Part shown: positions 1 to 7,192 of the stretch, piece by piece
Layout: each line of letters begins with the position of its first letter
Numbering within the stretch: the first letter of the stretch is position 1
From: Caenibius sp964466155
GTDB lineage: Bacteria > Pseudomonadota > Alphaproteobacteria > Sphingomonadales > Sphingomonadaceae
DNA length: 15,365 nt
NCBI GenBank assembly: GCA_964466155.1
Contig: CAYXMY010000069.1
Location: forward strand, 1-15,365
Direction: 5' to 3'
Program-made: the position numbers and the translations under genes
Notes under the pieces: model-generated
Seen by the model: only the letters and a program-made list of their open reading frames with translations
The model's database searches: none
Told to the model about the DNA's origin: nothing

Positions 1-18
1 ATGCTACTTTTGCCGGGA

Positions 19-53
19 AAAGGGCCGGGGCGGAATATTCGCCCCGGCCCTTT
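19..53 (+). terminator. Strong rho-independent-type terminator hairpin
   Basis: Bases 19-32 pair perfectly with 40-53 (14 bp, mostly G/C: AAAGGGCCGGGGCG against its complement) around a 7-nt loop GAATATT. The right arm runs into TTTCGTTTT on the plus strand. On the minus strand the hairpin is followed by TTTTCCC, so it could work in both directions. Nothing in the window uses it clearly. It most likely ends a gene lying to the left, and it insulates the glycerate kinase gene from upstream transcription. Confidence 0.8.
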
Positions 54-179
54 CGTTTTGAAGTCAGTCTGGCGATAGCCGGTCAGGCAGTGTCGATCAT
101 CACGATTTCACCCTCTTCCAGCGCGGTTACGTGCGCTGATGGCGACTGGGGAGAGAGGTCGCGTTAGGGAAGTAGCGCC

Positions 180-1007
180 ATGCAGCAGGCAATAAAAACG
201 CTGGCCGATCCGCTGGAGCAGGCGATCCGCCGCGCGCTGGCGGAAACGGCGCATCGCCCGCTGGTGCTTGGACTTGCCGGTGCGCAGGGCAGCGGCAAAT
301 CGACGCTCGCCGCGGCTTTGCATGGCCGCCTGACGGAAAGCGGCGTGGCGGCGGCGGTGCTGTCGCTTGACGATTTGTACCTTACCCGCGCGGAGCGGGA
401 GAGGCTGGCGCGGGAAGTGCATCCCCTGCTGCGCACGCGCGGCGTGCCGGGCACGCACGATGTCGCGCTTGGGCTGCGCACGCTCTGGGCGCTGGAACGC
501 GGGGAAGCGGCGGCGCTGCCCCGCTTCGACAAGGCGCGGGACGACCGTGCGCCCCGCGCCGCATGGGGATGCGCCCCGGCGGATACGCAAGTGCTGTTGT
601 TCGAAGGATGGTGCGTGGGCGCGAGGCCGCAAGCGGCGGCCGATCTTGTGCAGCCCGTCAACGCATTGGAGCGGGACGAGGACCGGCAAGGATCATGGCG
701 GCGTTATGTGAACGATGCGCTGGCGGGGGATTATCGGCGCCTGTTCGCGCGGACCGATGTGTCGGTCTTTCTGGCCGCGCCCGATTTCGCCACGGTGTTC
801 GGCTGGCGCAAGCAGCAGGAGGATGCCTTGCGCGCCCGCGTGGGGGCGTCTGCGCCGGGGGTGATGAGCGATGCCGAGCTGGCCCGCTTTATCCAGCACT
901 ACGAGCGGCTGACCCGCTTCATGCTGGCCGATATGCCGCCCCGGGCGGATGTGCTGGTGAAACTGGCGGCCGACCGTTCGGTAACGGAAATGGCCTTGCG
1001 GTTATGA
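180..1007 (+). CDS. D-glycerate 3-kinase, GLYK family P-loop kinase
   Basis: This 275-aa protein is predicted to phosphorylate D-glycerate to 3-phosphoglycerate with ATP in the cytoplasm, feeding glycerate from photorespiration-like, glycolate or serine routes into central metabolism. The P-loop GAQGSGKS is at residues 34-41 after a short helical lead-in. SLDDLYLT (62-69) is the Walker-B-like/acceptor segment, TRGVPGTHD (86-94) is a hallmark of the plant GLYK / yeast Tda10 / E. coli YggC group, and FEGWCVG (141-147) is a second family block. The length fits the family. The ATG at 180 follows an AGGGAAG ribosome-binding site. The gene is monocistronic and converges with the receptor gene 43 bp downstream. 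The fold is shared with uridine and pantothenate kinases, so the substrate is inferred from the GLYK-specific blocks rather than from the P-loop alone. Confidence 0.85.
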   Translation: MQQAIKTLADPLEQAIRRALAETAHRPLVLGLAGAQGSGKSTLAAALHGRLTESGVAAAVLSLDDLYLTRAERERLAREVHPLLRTRGVPGTHDVALGLRTLWALERGEAAALPRFDKARDDRAPRAAWGCAPADTQVLLFEGWCVGARPQAAADLVQPVNALERDEDRQGSWRRYVNDALAGDYRRLFARTDVSVFLAAPDFATVFGWRKQQEDALRARVGASAPGVMSDAELARFIQHYERLTRFMLADMPPRADVLVKLAADRSVTEMALRL

Positions 1008-1018
1008 CAACGGGGAAA

Positions 1019-1042
1019 GGGGGTGGGCCTTGGCCCACCCCC
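1019..1042. terminator. Shared hairpin between convergent genes
   Basis: An 11-bp perfect stem (1019-1029 with 1032-1042, GGGGGTGGGCC and its complement) sits between the stop codons of the glycerate kinase gene (1007) and the TonB receptor gene (1051). On the minus strand it is followed by TTTCCCC and on the plus strand by CAAACC, so the short U run favours the receptor transcript. The palindrome leaves only 2 unpaired bases, so the real RNA loop would open to about CCUUGG. Confidence 0.65.
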
Positions 1043-1050
1043 CAAACCGG

Positions 1051-3396
1051 TCAGAACGAGAAGCCGACGTCGATCCCGTACGTGGCGGGATCGCCGTAGG
1101 AAATCGCCGAGCTTGCATAGCCAGCGAGAATCGAGCCGGAACCGATCACGAAGCCGGGGTAGCGCTTGTCGAAGATGTTCTTGCCCCACAGACCGATGGT
1201 CACGTTCTGGCCGCTGCCACGATCGATCGAGTAGGAAAGCCGCGCATCGACGAGGCCATAGCTCTTGTTGATCGGTGCATCGCGGCCCATCGGGACGGAC
1301 GGACCGTCGCCCGCAGTGGTATAGACCTTGTCCTTCCAGGTGTAGGAGACGTTGGCCGACAGTTCGCCAGGGCCCACTTCGCCGAAATTCATGTCCGCCG
1401 ACAGGCGCACGCTGTGCTTGGGCGTGAAGGGCAGGACGAAGTAGCCCGAGATATCGTCACCCACCGCCACAGGGGATGCCTTGTTGACAAGAGGATCGAA
1501 GATCGAGCCTGCCGGTGCCTTCACACCGCGGATCTTGGACGTGGTGTAGGAATAGTTGGCCTGCAGCGTCAGCCCCTTGACCGGGACGGCAGTGATGTCG
1601 GCTTCGATCCCCTTCACCGTGGCCTTGCCCGCGTTGAAGGTATCGGCGAGCGAAGCATCCGCCGCATCGGCCGAAATGTTGAGCTGCAGATCCTTGTACT
1701 TGGCGACATAGGCAGCCAGGTTCACGCGCAGGCGGCGGTCAAGCAGGTCGGACTTGAGGCCGATTTCGTAGCTGGTCACCGATTCCGGCCCATAAGTGCG
1801 GGTGAAAGTCGGCGATGCTTCGTTGGAGCCGCCCGCCTTGTAGCCGGTCACCATCTTGGCATAGAGCGAGGTGTTGTTCGTCGGGCGATAGGCCAGCGTG
1901 AAGGACGGGTTGAACTTCTTGCTCTTGACGTCGGTCGCGCCGTACACCGGGTCCAGATCGTAATAGAAACCAGGCCCATAGAGGCCGCGATAGACCAACG
2001 GCGAAACAGCGCCGGTGAAGATGGTCTGGCTGCGTACCCTCTGTGCCGTGCGCTTGTCGGAGGTGTAGCGTGCACCCACCGTCAGGTCGAGTTTGCCATC
2101 GGCAAAGTTCGGGGTGTAGGTGATCTGGCCGAACGCGGCCTTGGACGTGGATTTGGCCGAAGTGTAGCGGTCGTTCAGCAGCGCCTGGGGAAGCTGGGAG
2201 TCGGGGTCGATTCCGATGCCGATATCGACGGTTTCGAAGTGGTTCGCCTTTTCGTGGAAGTAATAGAGGCCGAGCACGTACTTGATCTGATCGCCGAAGT
2301 TACCGACCGCCTGGAATTCCTGCGTGTAGGTTTTCGACTTGATCTTATCCACGGAATAGAACGGGGCGAGGAACGCCTCGGTATAGTCCTGATACGTGCT
2401 GTAGTTGATGTGACGATAAGCGCTGAGCGAACGCAGCGTCAGGCTATCCGAAACCCGGAATTCGCCGATCAGCGTGTGCCCGTCGGACTTCACATGGCTG
2501 TAGGGCAGGTAAACCGGACGATAGGACCGCTTGGCATCGGCGGTGTAGCCGGGGAAGAGGAGCGGAGCGTAAGGGCTTTCGGTGACATAGCGGACCGGCG
2601 TGGTGCGCTGGTTGGCGTAATCGCCCGAATAGTCGATGGTGATATTGTCGGTCGGTTCGAACCGCACGGCCCCGCGGAAGGCGTATTTGCGGTCAGACTG
2701 GAAATCGTGCGCATCGGGCACGCCCGTCGTATCCTTGGCGTTCTTCGCCCAGCCATCGCGATTGCTGTACAGGCCGGTCAGCTTGACCGAGAACGGGCCG
2801 AACGCTGGCAGGTTGAGATTCACCAGCGCGCGGCGATAGCCGTAATTGCCGAGCGAAAGCTGGCCGGTCGCGCCCAGTTCGCCCGTGGGCTTCTTGGTGA
2901 TGATGTTGACCGCGCCGCCGGTGGTGTTGCGGCCATAAAGCGTGCCCTGCGGGCCGCGCAGCACTTCGACGCGTTCCACATCGGCAAGGTCGAAGGTCGA
3001 TGCCTGCGGACGCGACTGGTAAATGCCATCGACATAGAGGCCGACGCCGCCGTCGGACGTGATGATGTTCGGATCGCCCACGCCTTGTCCGCGCATATAG
3101 AGCACGAGCGTGGTGGAAGAGCTGGGATAAGGCGCGAAGTACAGGCTCGGGGTGGCCTGGACCACGCCCGTAATGTCCTTGATGCCTGCGGTTTGCAGCG
3201 CCTGCGCAGTCAGTGCGGTGATCGCGATCGGGGTGCGCTGGAGATTTTCCGCGCGCTTCTGCGCGGTGACGACGATTTCCTCGACCCCGCCGCTGGGGGT
3301 GGCAACCGGTGCCGGTGCTTCCTGCGCCAGTGCCGGTGCGGCGAACATCATCGATGCCAGTATGGTGCTCGTGCGAAAACTCGATGCCAAAGTCAT
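1051..3396 (-). CDS. TonB-dependent outer-membrane receptor
   Basis: A 781-aa energy-coupled outer-membrane beta-barrel importer. A Sec signal peptide (residues 1-24, cleavage near ALA|Q) is followed by the TonB box EEIVVTAQ (39-46), which is the form typical of sphingomonads. The plug domain includes LYMRGQG (99-105) and the conserved VEVLRGPQGTLYGRNTTGGA block (143-162). A long aromatic-rich barrel ends in GFSF with a terminal Phe, as expected for BAM-dependent assembly. There is no N-terminal FecA-type signalling domain. The frame stays open for 82 codons upstream, but I chose the ATG at 3396: it begins the signal peptide and has GGGAG 9 nt ahead, while the extension is Arg/Cys-rich and unlike a secreted protein. 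Such receptors in sphingomonads often lie beside catabolic genes and take up hydrophobic or oligomeric carbon sources as well as siderophores. The ligand is unknown. Confidence 0.95.
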   Translation of the reverse strand: MTLASSFRTSTILASMMFAAPALAQEAPAPVATPSGGVEEIVVTAQKRAENLQRTPIAITALTAQALQTAGIKDITGVVQATPSLYFAPYPSSSTTLVLYMRGQGVGDPNIITSDGGVGLYVDGIYQSRPQASTFDLADVERVEVLRGPQGTLYGRNTTGGAVNIITKKPTGELGATGQLSLGNYGYRRALVNLNLPAFGPFSVKLTGLYSNRDGWAKNAKDTTGVPDAHDFQSDRKYAFRGAVRFEPTDNITIDYSGDYANQRTTPVRYVTESPYAPLLFPGYTADAKRSYRPVYLPYSHVKSDGHTLIGEFRVSDSLTLRSLSAYRHINYSTYQDYTEAFLAPFYSVDKIKSKTYTQEFQAVGNFGDQIKYVLGLYYFHEKANHFETVDIGIGIDPDSQLPQALLNDRYTSAKSTSKAAFGQITYTPNFADGKLDLTVGARYTSDKRTAQRVRSQTIFTGAVSPLVYRGLYGPGFYYDLDPVYGATDVKSKKFNPSFTLAYRPTNNTSLYAKMVTGYKAGGSNEASPTFTRTYGPESVTSYEIGLKSDLLDRRLRVNLAAYVAKYKDLQLNISADAADASLADTFNAGKATVKGIEADITAVPVKGLTLQANYSYTTSKIRGVKAPAGSIFDPLVNKASPVAVGDDISGYFVLPFTPKHSVRLSADMNFGEVGPGELSANVSYTWKDKVYTTAGDGPSVPMGRDAPINKSYGLVDARLSYSIDRGSGQNVTIGLWGKNIFDKRYPGFVIGSGSILAGYASSAISYGDPATYGIDVGFSF

Positions 3397-3405
3397 GGCC
3401 CTCAA

Positions 3406-3410
3406 CTCCC
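3406..3410 (-). promoter_or_regulatory. Ribosome-binding site fixing the receptor start
   Basis: GGGAG on the minus strand lies 9 nt before the ATG at 3396. It supports the shorter reading of the receptor gene, which starts exactly at its signal peptide, over the in-frame ATG at 3642. Confidence 0.7.
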
Positions 3411-3742
3411 TTGAACAAAAACTTAGTTGCCCGCGCGTTCTCACCCATGTGGAGCAGCGGGCAGCTCGATGGCTGCGGGGCCTATCACAATTGCCGACGA
3501 AATATAGCCGAACGGCGGGAAAGCGTGACATTGTGGTGGGCGTGTGTTGCATCTTTGCAGCAGTTATTGCGCGCGTGACGGCTTGCGCGATTTTCGCCGC
3601 AAAACCTTGCTTTTCCCGGACTTGTTTCACCTTCTGCGGCACGGGTGGGCAAAGAGGTTTCGCGTTCCACTAATCATTCCGCGCAAGGTGCAGGGATCGT
3701 GGATGATCGTGCCAATGGGGTGGCCTTGAACGTGGGAATTCA

Positions 3743-3771
3743 TTTAACGCATTATTGTAAAAGGAAATAAT
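3743..3771 (+). promoter_or_regulatory. Candidate promoter for epoxide hydrolase gene
   Basis: TTTAAC (3743-3748), a 17-nt spacer and AATAAT (3766-3771) lie in a locally AT-rich island of an otherwise GC-rich region. An overlapping alternative is TTGAAC (3726-3731), 18 nt, CATTAT (3750-3755). Either would give an unusually long leader of about 300 nt before the ATG at 4080. Assignment rests on hexamer resemblance only. Confidence 0.35.
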
Positions 3772-3819
3772 ATTCGTTCCATGGTCTGCGATAACAGCTT
3801 GAACCGGTTATGGTGAGAC

Positions 3820-3843
3820 CGGGAGGTGGGCTCCTACCTGCCG
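3820..3843 (+). other. Imperfect hairpin in the epoxide hydrolase leader
   Basis: Bases 3824-3829 (AGGTGG) pair with 3834-3839 (CTACCT, one G-U) around the loop GCTC. After one G/G mismatch, 3820-3822 pair with 3841-3843. No U run follows, so it is not a classical terminator. It could be a leader structure in the transcript or a chance fold. Confidence 0.3.
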
Positions 3844-4079
3844 TGCCTTTGCAATTGAGCCGTCATTTTTAATCAGGCCATAAATCCTGTGCGGTGGCCG
3901 TCTCATCGAAGCGATAAGGCCGGTTTGGGCAAGCGGAGCTGCCGCTGCGGTTGCACATTGTAAAATCCGGGGCGCGTTTATAGATTCGACCGGAACAAGC
4001 GGCAGAACCGGTTGGGATCGTACCCGTGGGAACGGTCGTTGCAGGATATCTGCCCGCATGATGGGAGGCCAGAAACGGC

Positions 4080-5222
4080 ATGAGCATTCGTCCGTTCACA
4101 ATCGATATTCCGCAATCCCGGCTGGACTGGATCGCCCGTCGGCTGGACGAGGCGCAATGGCCCGATCCGGCAGAGGGGGAGGCGTGGGCCTATGGCGCGA
4201 GTACGGCGGCCATGCGCGATCTGGTTGATCACTGGCGCACATCTTACGACTGGCGCGCGCGGGAAGCGGCGATGAACCGGTTTCCCCATTTCCTCATCGA
4301 TGTGGAGGTCGACGGGGTGGCCTATACCGTCCATTGCATCCATGTCGTGGGCAAGGGGCCGGACCCCAAACCGGTGCTGATCACGCATGGCTGGCCGGGA
4401 TCGTTCGTCGAATTCCTGGAGATCATCGATCCGCTGACCGATCCCGCCGCGCATGGCGGCGATGCCGCCGATGCATTGACGCTCGTGATCCCTTCGCTGA
4501 TCGGATACGGCTTTTCCTCCAAACCGGCCCGGCCCATCGGCCCGCGCACGATTGCCCGGGCGTTCGATCGGGCGATGCAGCAGCTCGGCTATCCCCGTTA
4601 TATCGCGCAGGGCGGGGACTGGGGCTCGTCCGTGTCCGGCTGGCTCGGTTACGAGGCGGAAGGGTGCGAAGCGATCCATCTCAATTTCACCTTCGGCTGG
4701 ACCCGCCCCGACGCGCACCCCGAAACCGAGGAGGAAATCGCCGCCGCCACAAACCTTGGCGGTATCTGGCAGAGGGAAGGCGGCTATATGGCGATCCAGT
4801 CGACCAAGCCGCAATCGCTCGCCTTTGCCATGGCCGACAGCCCGCTGGGCGTGGCGGCTTGGATTCTGGAGAAATTTCGCGGCTGGTCGCAATTGCCCGA
4901 CGGCGATCTCTGGGCCGTCTATGCGCGCGATCACGTGCTCGACAACATCATGGTCTATCTGGTGACGGGCACGTTCGGCACGGCGGCATGGCTCTATCGC
5001 GGCGTGTTCGACGAGCCGGTGCCCGCCGGGGCGCGGGTGGAAAAGCCCGTGGGGGTGGCGAACTTCCCCGGCGAAATGGCGCGCTTCCCCCGGTCCACGG
5101 TGGAAAAGAGCTTCAACGTGGTGCGCTGGGTGGATCTGCCGCGCGGCGGGCATTTCGCGGCGATGGAACAGCCCGCGCTGTTTACGGAGGAATTGCACGC
5201 GTTCGTGCGCGAGCTGCGCTGA
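4080..5222 (+). CDS. Microsomal-type epoxide hydrolase (alpha/beta hydrolase with EHN domain)
   Basis: A 380-aa enzyme predicted to hydrate an epoxide to a vicinal diol through a covalent alkyl-enzyme ester. The N-terminal EHN cap-like domain (about residues 1-95; IDIPQSRLDWIARRL near the start, then a Trp-rich stretch) is followed by an alpha/beta hydrolase core. HGWPGS (103-108) is the oxyanion-hole motif. GGDWGS (178-183) carries the nucleophile Asp180. By comparison with human EPHX1 from memory, Glu332 in FPGE is the charge-relay acid, His358 in RGGHFAAMEQP is the base, and Tyr236 and Tyr306 are the epoxide-polarising tyrosines. No signal peptide is seen, so it is probably cytosolic. The gene stands alone and converges with the sulfatase gene 19 bp beyond its stop. 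Substrate is unknown; aromatic, terpene and fatty epoxides are all used by this family. Confidence 0.9.
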   Translation: MSIRPFTIDIPQSRLDWIARRLDEAQWPDPAEGEAWAYGASTAAMRDLVDHWRTSYDWRAREAAMNRFPHFLIDVEVDGVAYTVHCIHVVGKGPDPKPVLITHGWPGSFVEFLEIIDPLTDPAAHGGDAADALTLVIPSLIGYGFSSKPARPIGPRTIARAFDRAMQQLGYPRYIAQGGDWGSSVSGWLGYEAEGCEAIHLNFTFGWTRPDAHPETEEEIAAATNLGGIWQREGGYMAIQSTKPQSLAFAMADSPLGVAAWILEKFRGWSQLPDGDLWAVYARDHVLDNIMVYLVTGTFGTAAWLYRGVFDEPVPAGARVEKPVGVANFPGEMARFPRSTVEKSFNVVRWVDLPRGGHFAAMEQPALFTEELHAFVRELR

Positions 5223-5241
5223 ACCCCGGACTAGCGCGCGT

Positions 5242-6924
5242 TCATGGCCGCTGCGCCGTGTAATCGGGCCGCACGACGCCGACTTCGGCGGCGTAGCGGT
5301 CCCAGGCCTGCTGCAATCGCCGGAACAGGGCGGGCTTCGCCGCGCTCAGATCGCGGGTTTCGCCGGGGTCGCGGGCGATGTCGAACAGCTGCCACCGGCC
5401 ATTGCCGATATCGGTGATCTTCCAGTCACCCTGCCGCAGCGCGCGAGAACCGAACAGTTCGACGCCATAGGCATCGCGCGGGCCGTAGACATACTTCGCC
5501 TTGCCGGTGAGATAGGGCACCCAGCTCCTGCCCCGGATCGGCTCTACCGCGTGCCCCTGGAACTGGCCCCTGGGCTGGGGCAGATGGGCCAGATCGAGGA
5601 AAGTGGGCACGACATCGGCCACGGAGAGGAACGCGCCCGCCACGGGCTTGCGCTGCCCGAGCCCCTTGCCGGTGAGGAACGCGGCCGTGCGAATGCCGCC
5701 CTGGCTGGCATAAGTCTTGTAGAGCCATGCGGGCGCGGTCGCCGCCTGCGCCCAGCCCGGGCCATAGGCGACAAACGAGGTGGCCGCGCCGCGATTGGCG
5801 AACCGGTTGTCCGCCGCATCGGCGATGCGCTTGTAGCCCGCCGCTTTGGTGCCGGAGAAATCGACGCCTTCCGCGCCGTTGTCGGACAGGAACAGGATCA
5901 CGGTGTTGTCGTACTCGCCCGTCTCCTTGAGCGCCTCGATCACGCGGCCGACATTGCGGTCCAGCCGGTCGACCATCGCGGCGTAGATTTCCATGTCGCG
6001 CGCCGCGCTGTGTTTCGCGTCGGGGGAAAGCTGTTCCCAGGCGTGCGCGGATGGTTCGGGCTCGTGCGCGATCACGGCGGGATCGAGCAGGCCCAGCTCC
6101 ACCTGCCGCTTCAGCCGTTCGCGCCGCAGCACGTCGAAGCCCGCATCGTAGCGGCCGTGATACTTGGCGATATCCTCGGGCCGGGCCTGCAGCGGCCAGT
6201 GCGGCGCGGTGAATGCGAGATAGGCGAAGAACGGCTTGGTCCCGTCGCTGCCCGCCTGGGTGCTTTTCAATTGCGCGATCAGCCTGGTGGCGAAAATGTC
6301 GGAGGAATAGAAATCGCCCGGCAGGCTGGCCAGCGTCCGGCCGTCTTCCGTATAAGTCGCGCCGAACGTGCGATTGCCTTCTGCCGGATCTTGCGTCAGG
6401 CCGAGGCCGAAATGGTTGTGCCCGCCCTGCAGCAGTGCGAACGTGTGCTGGAAACCGCGCGCATGCGGGTCCTGCTCCGGCGTCAGGCCGAGATGCCACT
6501 TGCCTGCCATCAGCGTGCGATAGCCGCCCGCCTGCAACAGTTCGGGCAGCGTCGCCACCGTGGCGGGCAGATAACCTTCGTAGCCCGGCTTGCCGCGCTG
6601 GTTGGGGGCGAGCGCTTCGGCCATCGTGCCCAGCCCGGCGCGGTGGTTGTCCGTCCCCGTCAGCAACATGGCGCGGGTGGGCGAACAGGCGGGCGTGGTG
6701 TGAAAATCGCTGAAGCGCACGCCATCGGTGGCCAGGGCATCCAACTGGGGCGTGGCGATTTCGCCGCCGAACGCGCCGAGATCGGAATAGCCGAGATCAT
6801 CGGCCACGATGACGAGGAAGTTGGGCCTTGCCGCGTCCCTGGCCTGCGCTGCGCTGGAAAGGGGGCTGGGAAGGGCGCCGGAAAGTGCGGTGGCGGCGGC
6901 AAGGGCAAGAAGCAGATGGCGCAT
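5242..6924 (-). CDS. atsA: Exported arylsulfatase, AtsA-like (type I sulfatase)
   Basis: A 560-aa sulfatase predicted to hydrolyse organic sulfate esters to an alcohol or phenol plus sulfate. A Sec signal peptide (about 1-28, ending near SSAAQA) points to the periplasm. The C-x-P-x-R signature is CSPTR (80-84), so Cys80 would be oxidised to formylglycine and Arg84 supports it. Asp42, Asp43, Asp348 and Asn349 bind Ca2+. Lys142, His144, His242 and Lys403 complete the site, all matching Pseudomonas aeruginosa AtsA as I remember it (C51, D13, D14, K113, H115, H211, D317, N318, K375). Several long blocks resemble AtsA closely, yet AtsA itself lacks a Sec peptide. The ATG at 6924 has GGAGG 8 nt upstream. 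No formylglycine-generating enzyme gene lies in the window, so maturation needs one elsewhere. The symbol is by resemblance; the natural substrate is unknown. Confidence 0.92.
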   Translation of the reverse strand: MRHLLLALAAATALSGALPSPLSSAAQARDAARPNFLVIVADDLGYSDLGAFGGEIATPQLDALATDGVRFSDFHTTPACSPTRAMLLTGTDNHRAGLGTMAEALAPNQRGKPGYEGYLPATVATLPELLQAGGYRTLMAGKWHLGLTPEQDPHARGFQHTFALLQGGHNHFGLGLTQDPAEGNRTFGATYTEDGRTLASLPGDFYSSDIFATRLIAQLKSTQAGSDGTKPFFAYLAFTAPHWPLQARPEDIAKYHGRYDAGFDVLRRERLKRQVELGLLDPAVIAHEPEPSAHAWEQLSPDAKHSAARDMEIYAAMVDRLDRNVGRVIEALKETGEYDNTVILFLSDNGAEGVDFSGTKAAGYKRIADAADNRFANRGAATSFVAYGPGWAQAATAPAWLYKTYASQGGIRTAAFLTGKGLGQRKPVAGAFLSVADVVPTFLDLAHLPQPRGQFQGHAVEPIRGRSWVPYLTGKAKYVYGPRDAYGVELFGSRALRQGDWKITDIGNGRWQLFDIARDPGETRDLSAAKPALFRRLQQAWDRYAAEVGVVRPDYTAQRP

Positions 6925-6989
6925 CGCGGGGGCCTCCGAAAAGCAAGGGAAAAGAGCGGCTGCTTGCAGGCGGCGGCGCTATCTGCTCG

Positions 6990-7002
6990 CCTGTAAGACA
7001 GG
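6990..7002. promoter_or_regulatory. Dyad CCTGT-N3-ACAGG near sulfatase transcription start
   Basis: CCTGTAAGACAGG is a perfect 5-bp inverted repeat with a 3-bp centre. It lies just downstream of the predicted sulfatase transcription start, a position where a repressor would block elongation or initiation. It is short enough to occur by chance. Confidence 0.3.
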
Positions 7003-7015
7003 TTCGTTGGCAGGG

Positions 7016-7043
7016 ATTATAGCGTGGCTGCGGCACCCGTCGA
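7016..7043 (-). promoter_or_regulatory. Candidate sulfatase promoter
   Basis: Reading the minus strand, TCGACG (7043-7038), a 16-nt spacer and a perfect TATAAT (7021-7016) form a sigma70-like promoter facing the sulfatase gene, with a leader of roughly 85 nt. The consensus -10 stands out in this GC-rich context. Confidence 0.5.
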
Positions 7044-7131
7044 TGGCGCCCGGCATATCGTCCACCACGGATGGGGGGATTGGGTCCAGCCCGTATTGGC
7101 AAACGAGACAATCGCCACCGCAAAAGACCGG

Positions 7132-7159
7132 TTTACATTATTATACTCAAGTATAATAT
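7132..7159 (+). promoter_or_regulatory. Candidate SDR promoter with embedded operator
   Basis: TTTACA (7132-7137), a 16-nt spacer and TAATAT (7154-7159) form a sigma70-like promoter about 30 nt before the SDR start. The spacer and most of the -10 are filled by a perfect inverted repeat with 8-bp arms and a 4-bp centre (7139-7158, TATTATAC-TCAA-GTATAATA). A dimeric repressor bound there would cover the promoter. The repeat also contains TATAAT on both strands. Confidence 0.55.
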
Positions 7160-7192
7160 TTCGAATCATCGGACAAAGAAAACGGGAAAGCG

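Larger units (their letters stand above)
3397..4079. other. 683-bp gene-free divergent regulatory region
   Basis: This is the longest stretch without a credible gene. It separates the receptor (minus) from the epoxide hydrolase (plus). Open frames here are short and lack protein-like composition. It holds a TTGC-rich block with an imperfect dyad at 3583-3602, an AT-rich island with a promoter candidate at 3743-3771, an imperfect hairpin at 3820-3843, and two copies of the 9-mer GAACCGGTT (3801-3809 and 4005-4013), each containing the perfect palindrome AACCGGTT. I could not identify a convincing -35/-10 pair for the receptor; TATATT at 3501-3506 on the minus strand is the best -10-like hexamer but has no good -35. 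Confidence 0.6.

Noticed and set aside
139..195. An 18-codon leader-peptide-like frame overlapping the glycerate kinase start
   Set aside because: There is no attenuator structure, no codon pattern and no good ribosome-binding site; it is probably chance.
1030..3414. A 794-codon open frame on the plus strand opposite the TonB receptor
   Set aside because: It mirrors the receptor gene in a GC-rich genome where antisense frames stay open. It has no recognisable domain and no credible ribosome-binding site, while the receptor on the other strand has a signal peptide, TonB box and plug motifs.
3397..3642. N-terminal extension of the receptor to an ATG at 3642
   Set aside because: It would bury the signal peptide 82 residues inside the protein. 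GGGAG lies correctly before the ATG at 3396.
3808..4099. Short minus-strand frames of 76-83 codons in the epoxide hydrolase leader
   Set aside because: No family resemblance, no clear ribosome-binding site, and composition like random GC-rich sequence.
3978..5198. A 406-codon minus-strand frame opposite the epoxide hydrolase
   Set aside because: Its sequence is Arg/His-rich and domain-free, and the plus strand carries a full catalytic set for an epoxide hydrolase.
5551..6996. A 481-codon plus-strand frame opposite the sulfatase
   Set aside because: It is a mirror frame of a gene with every sulfatase active-site residue. It would also run across the sulfatase start and into its leader.
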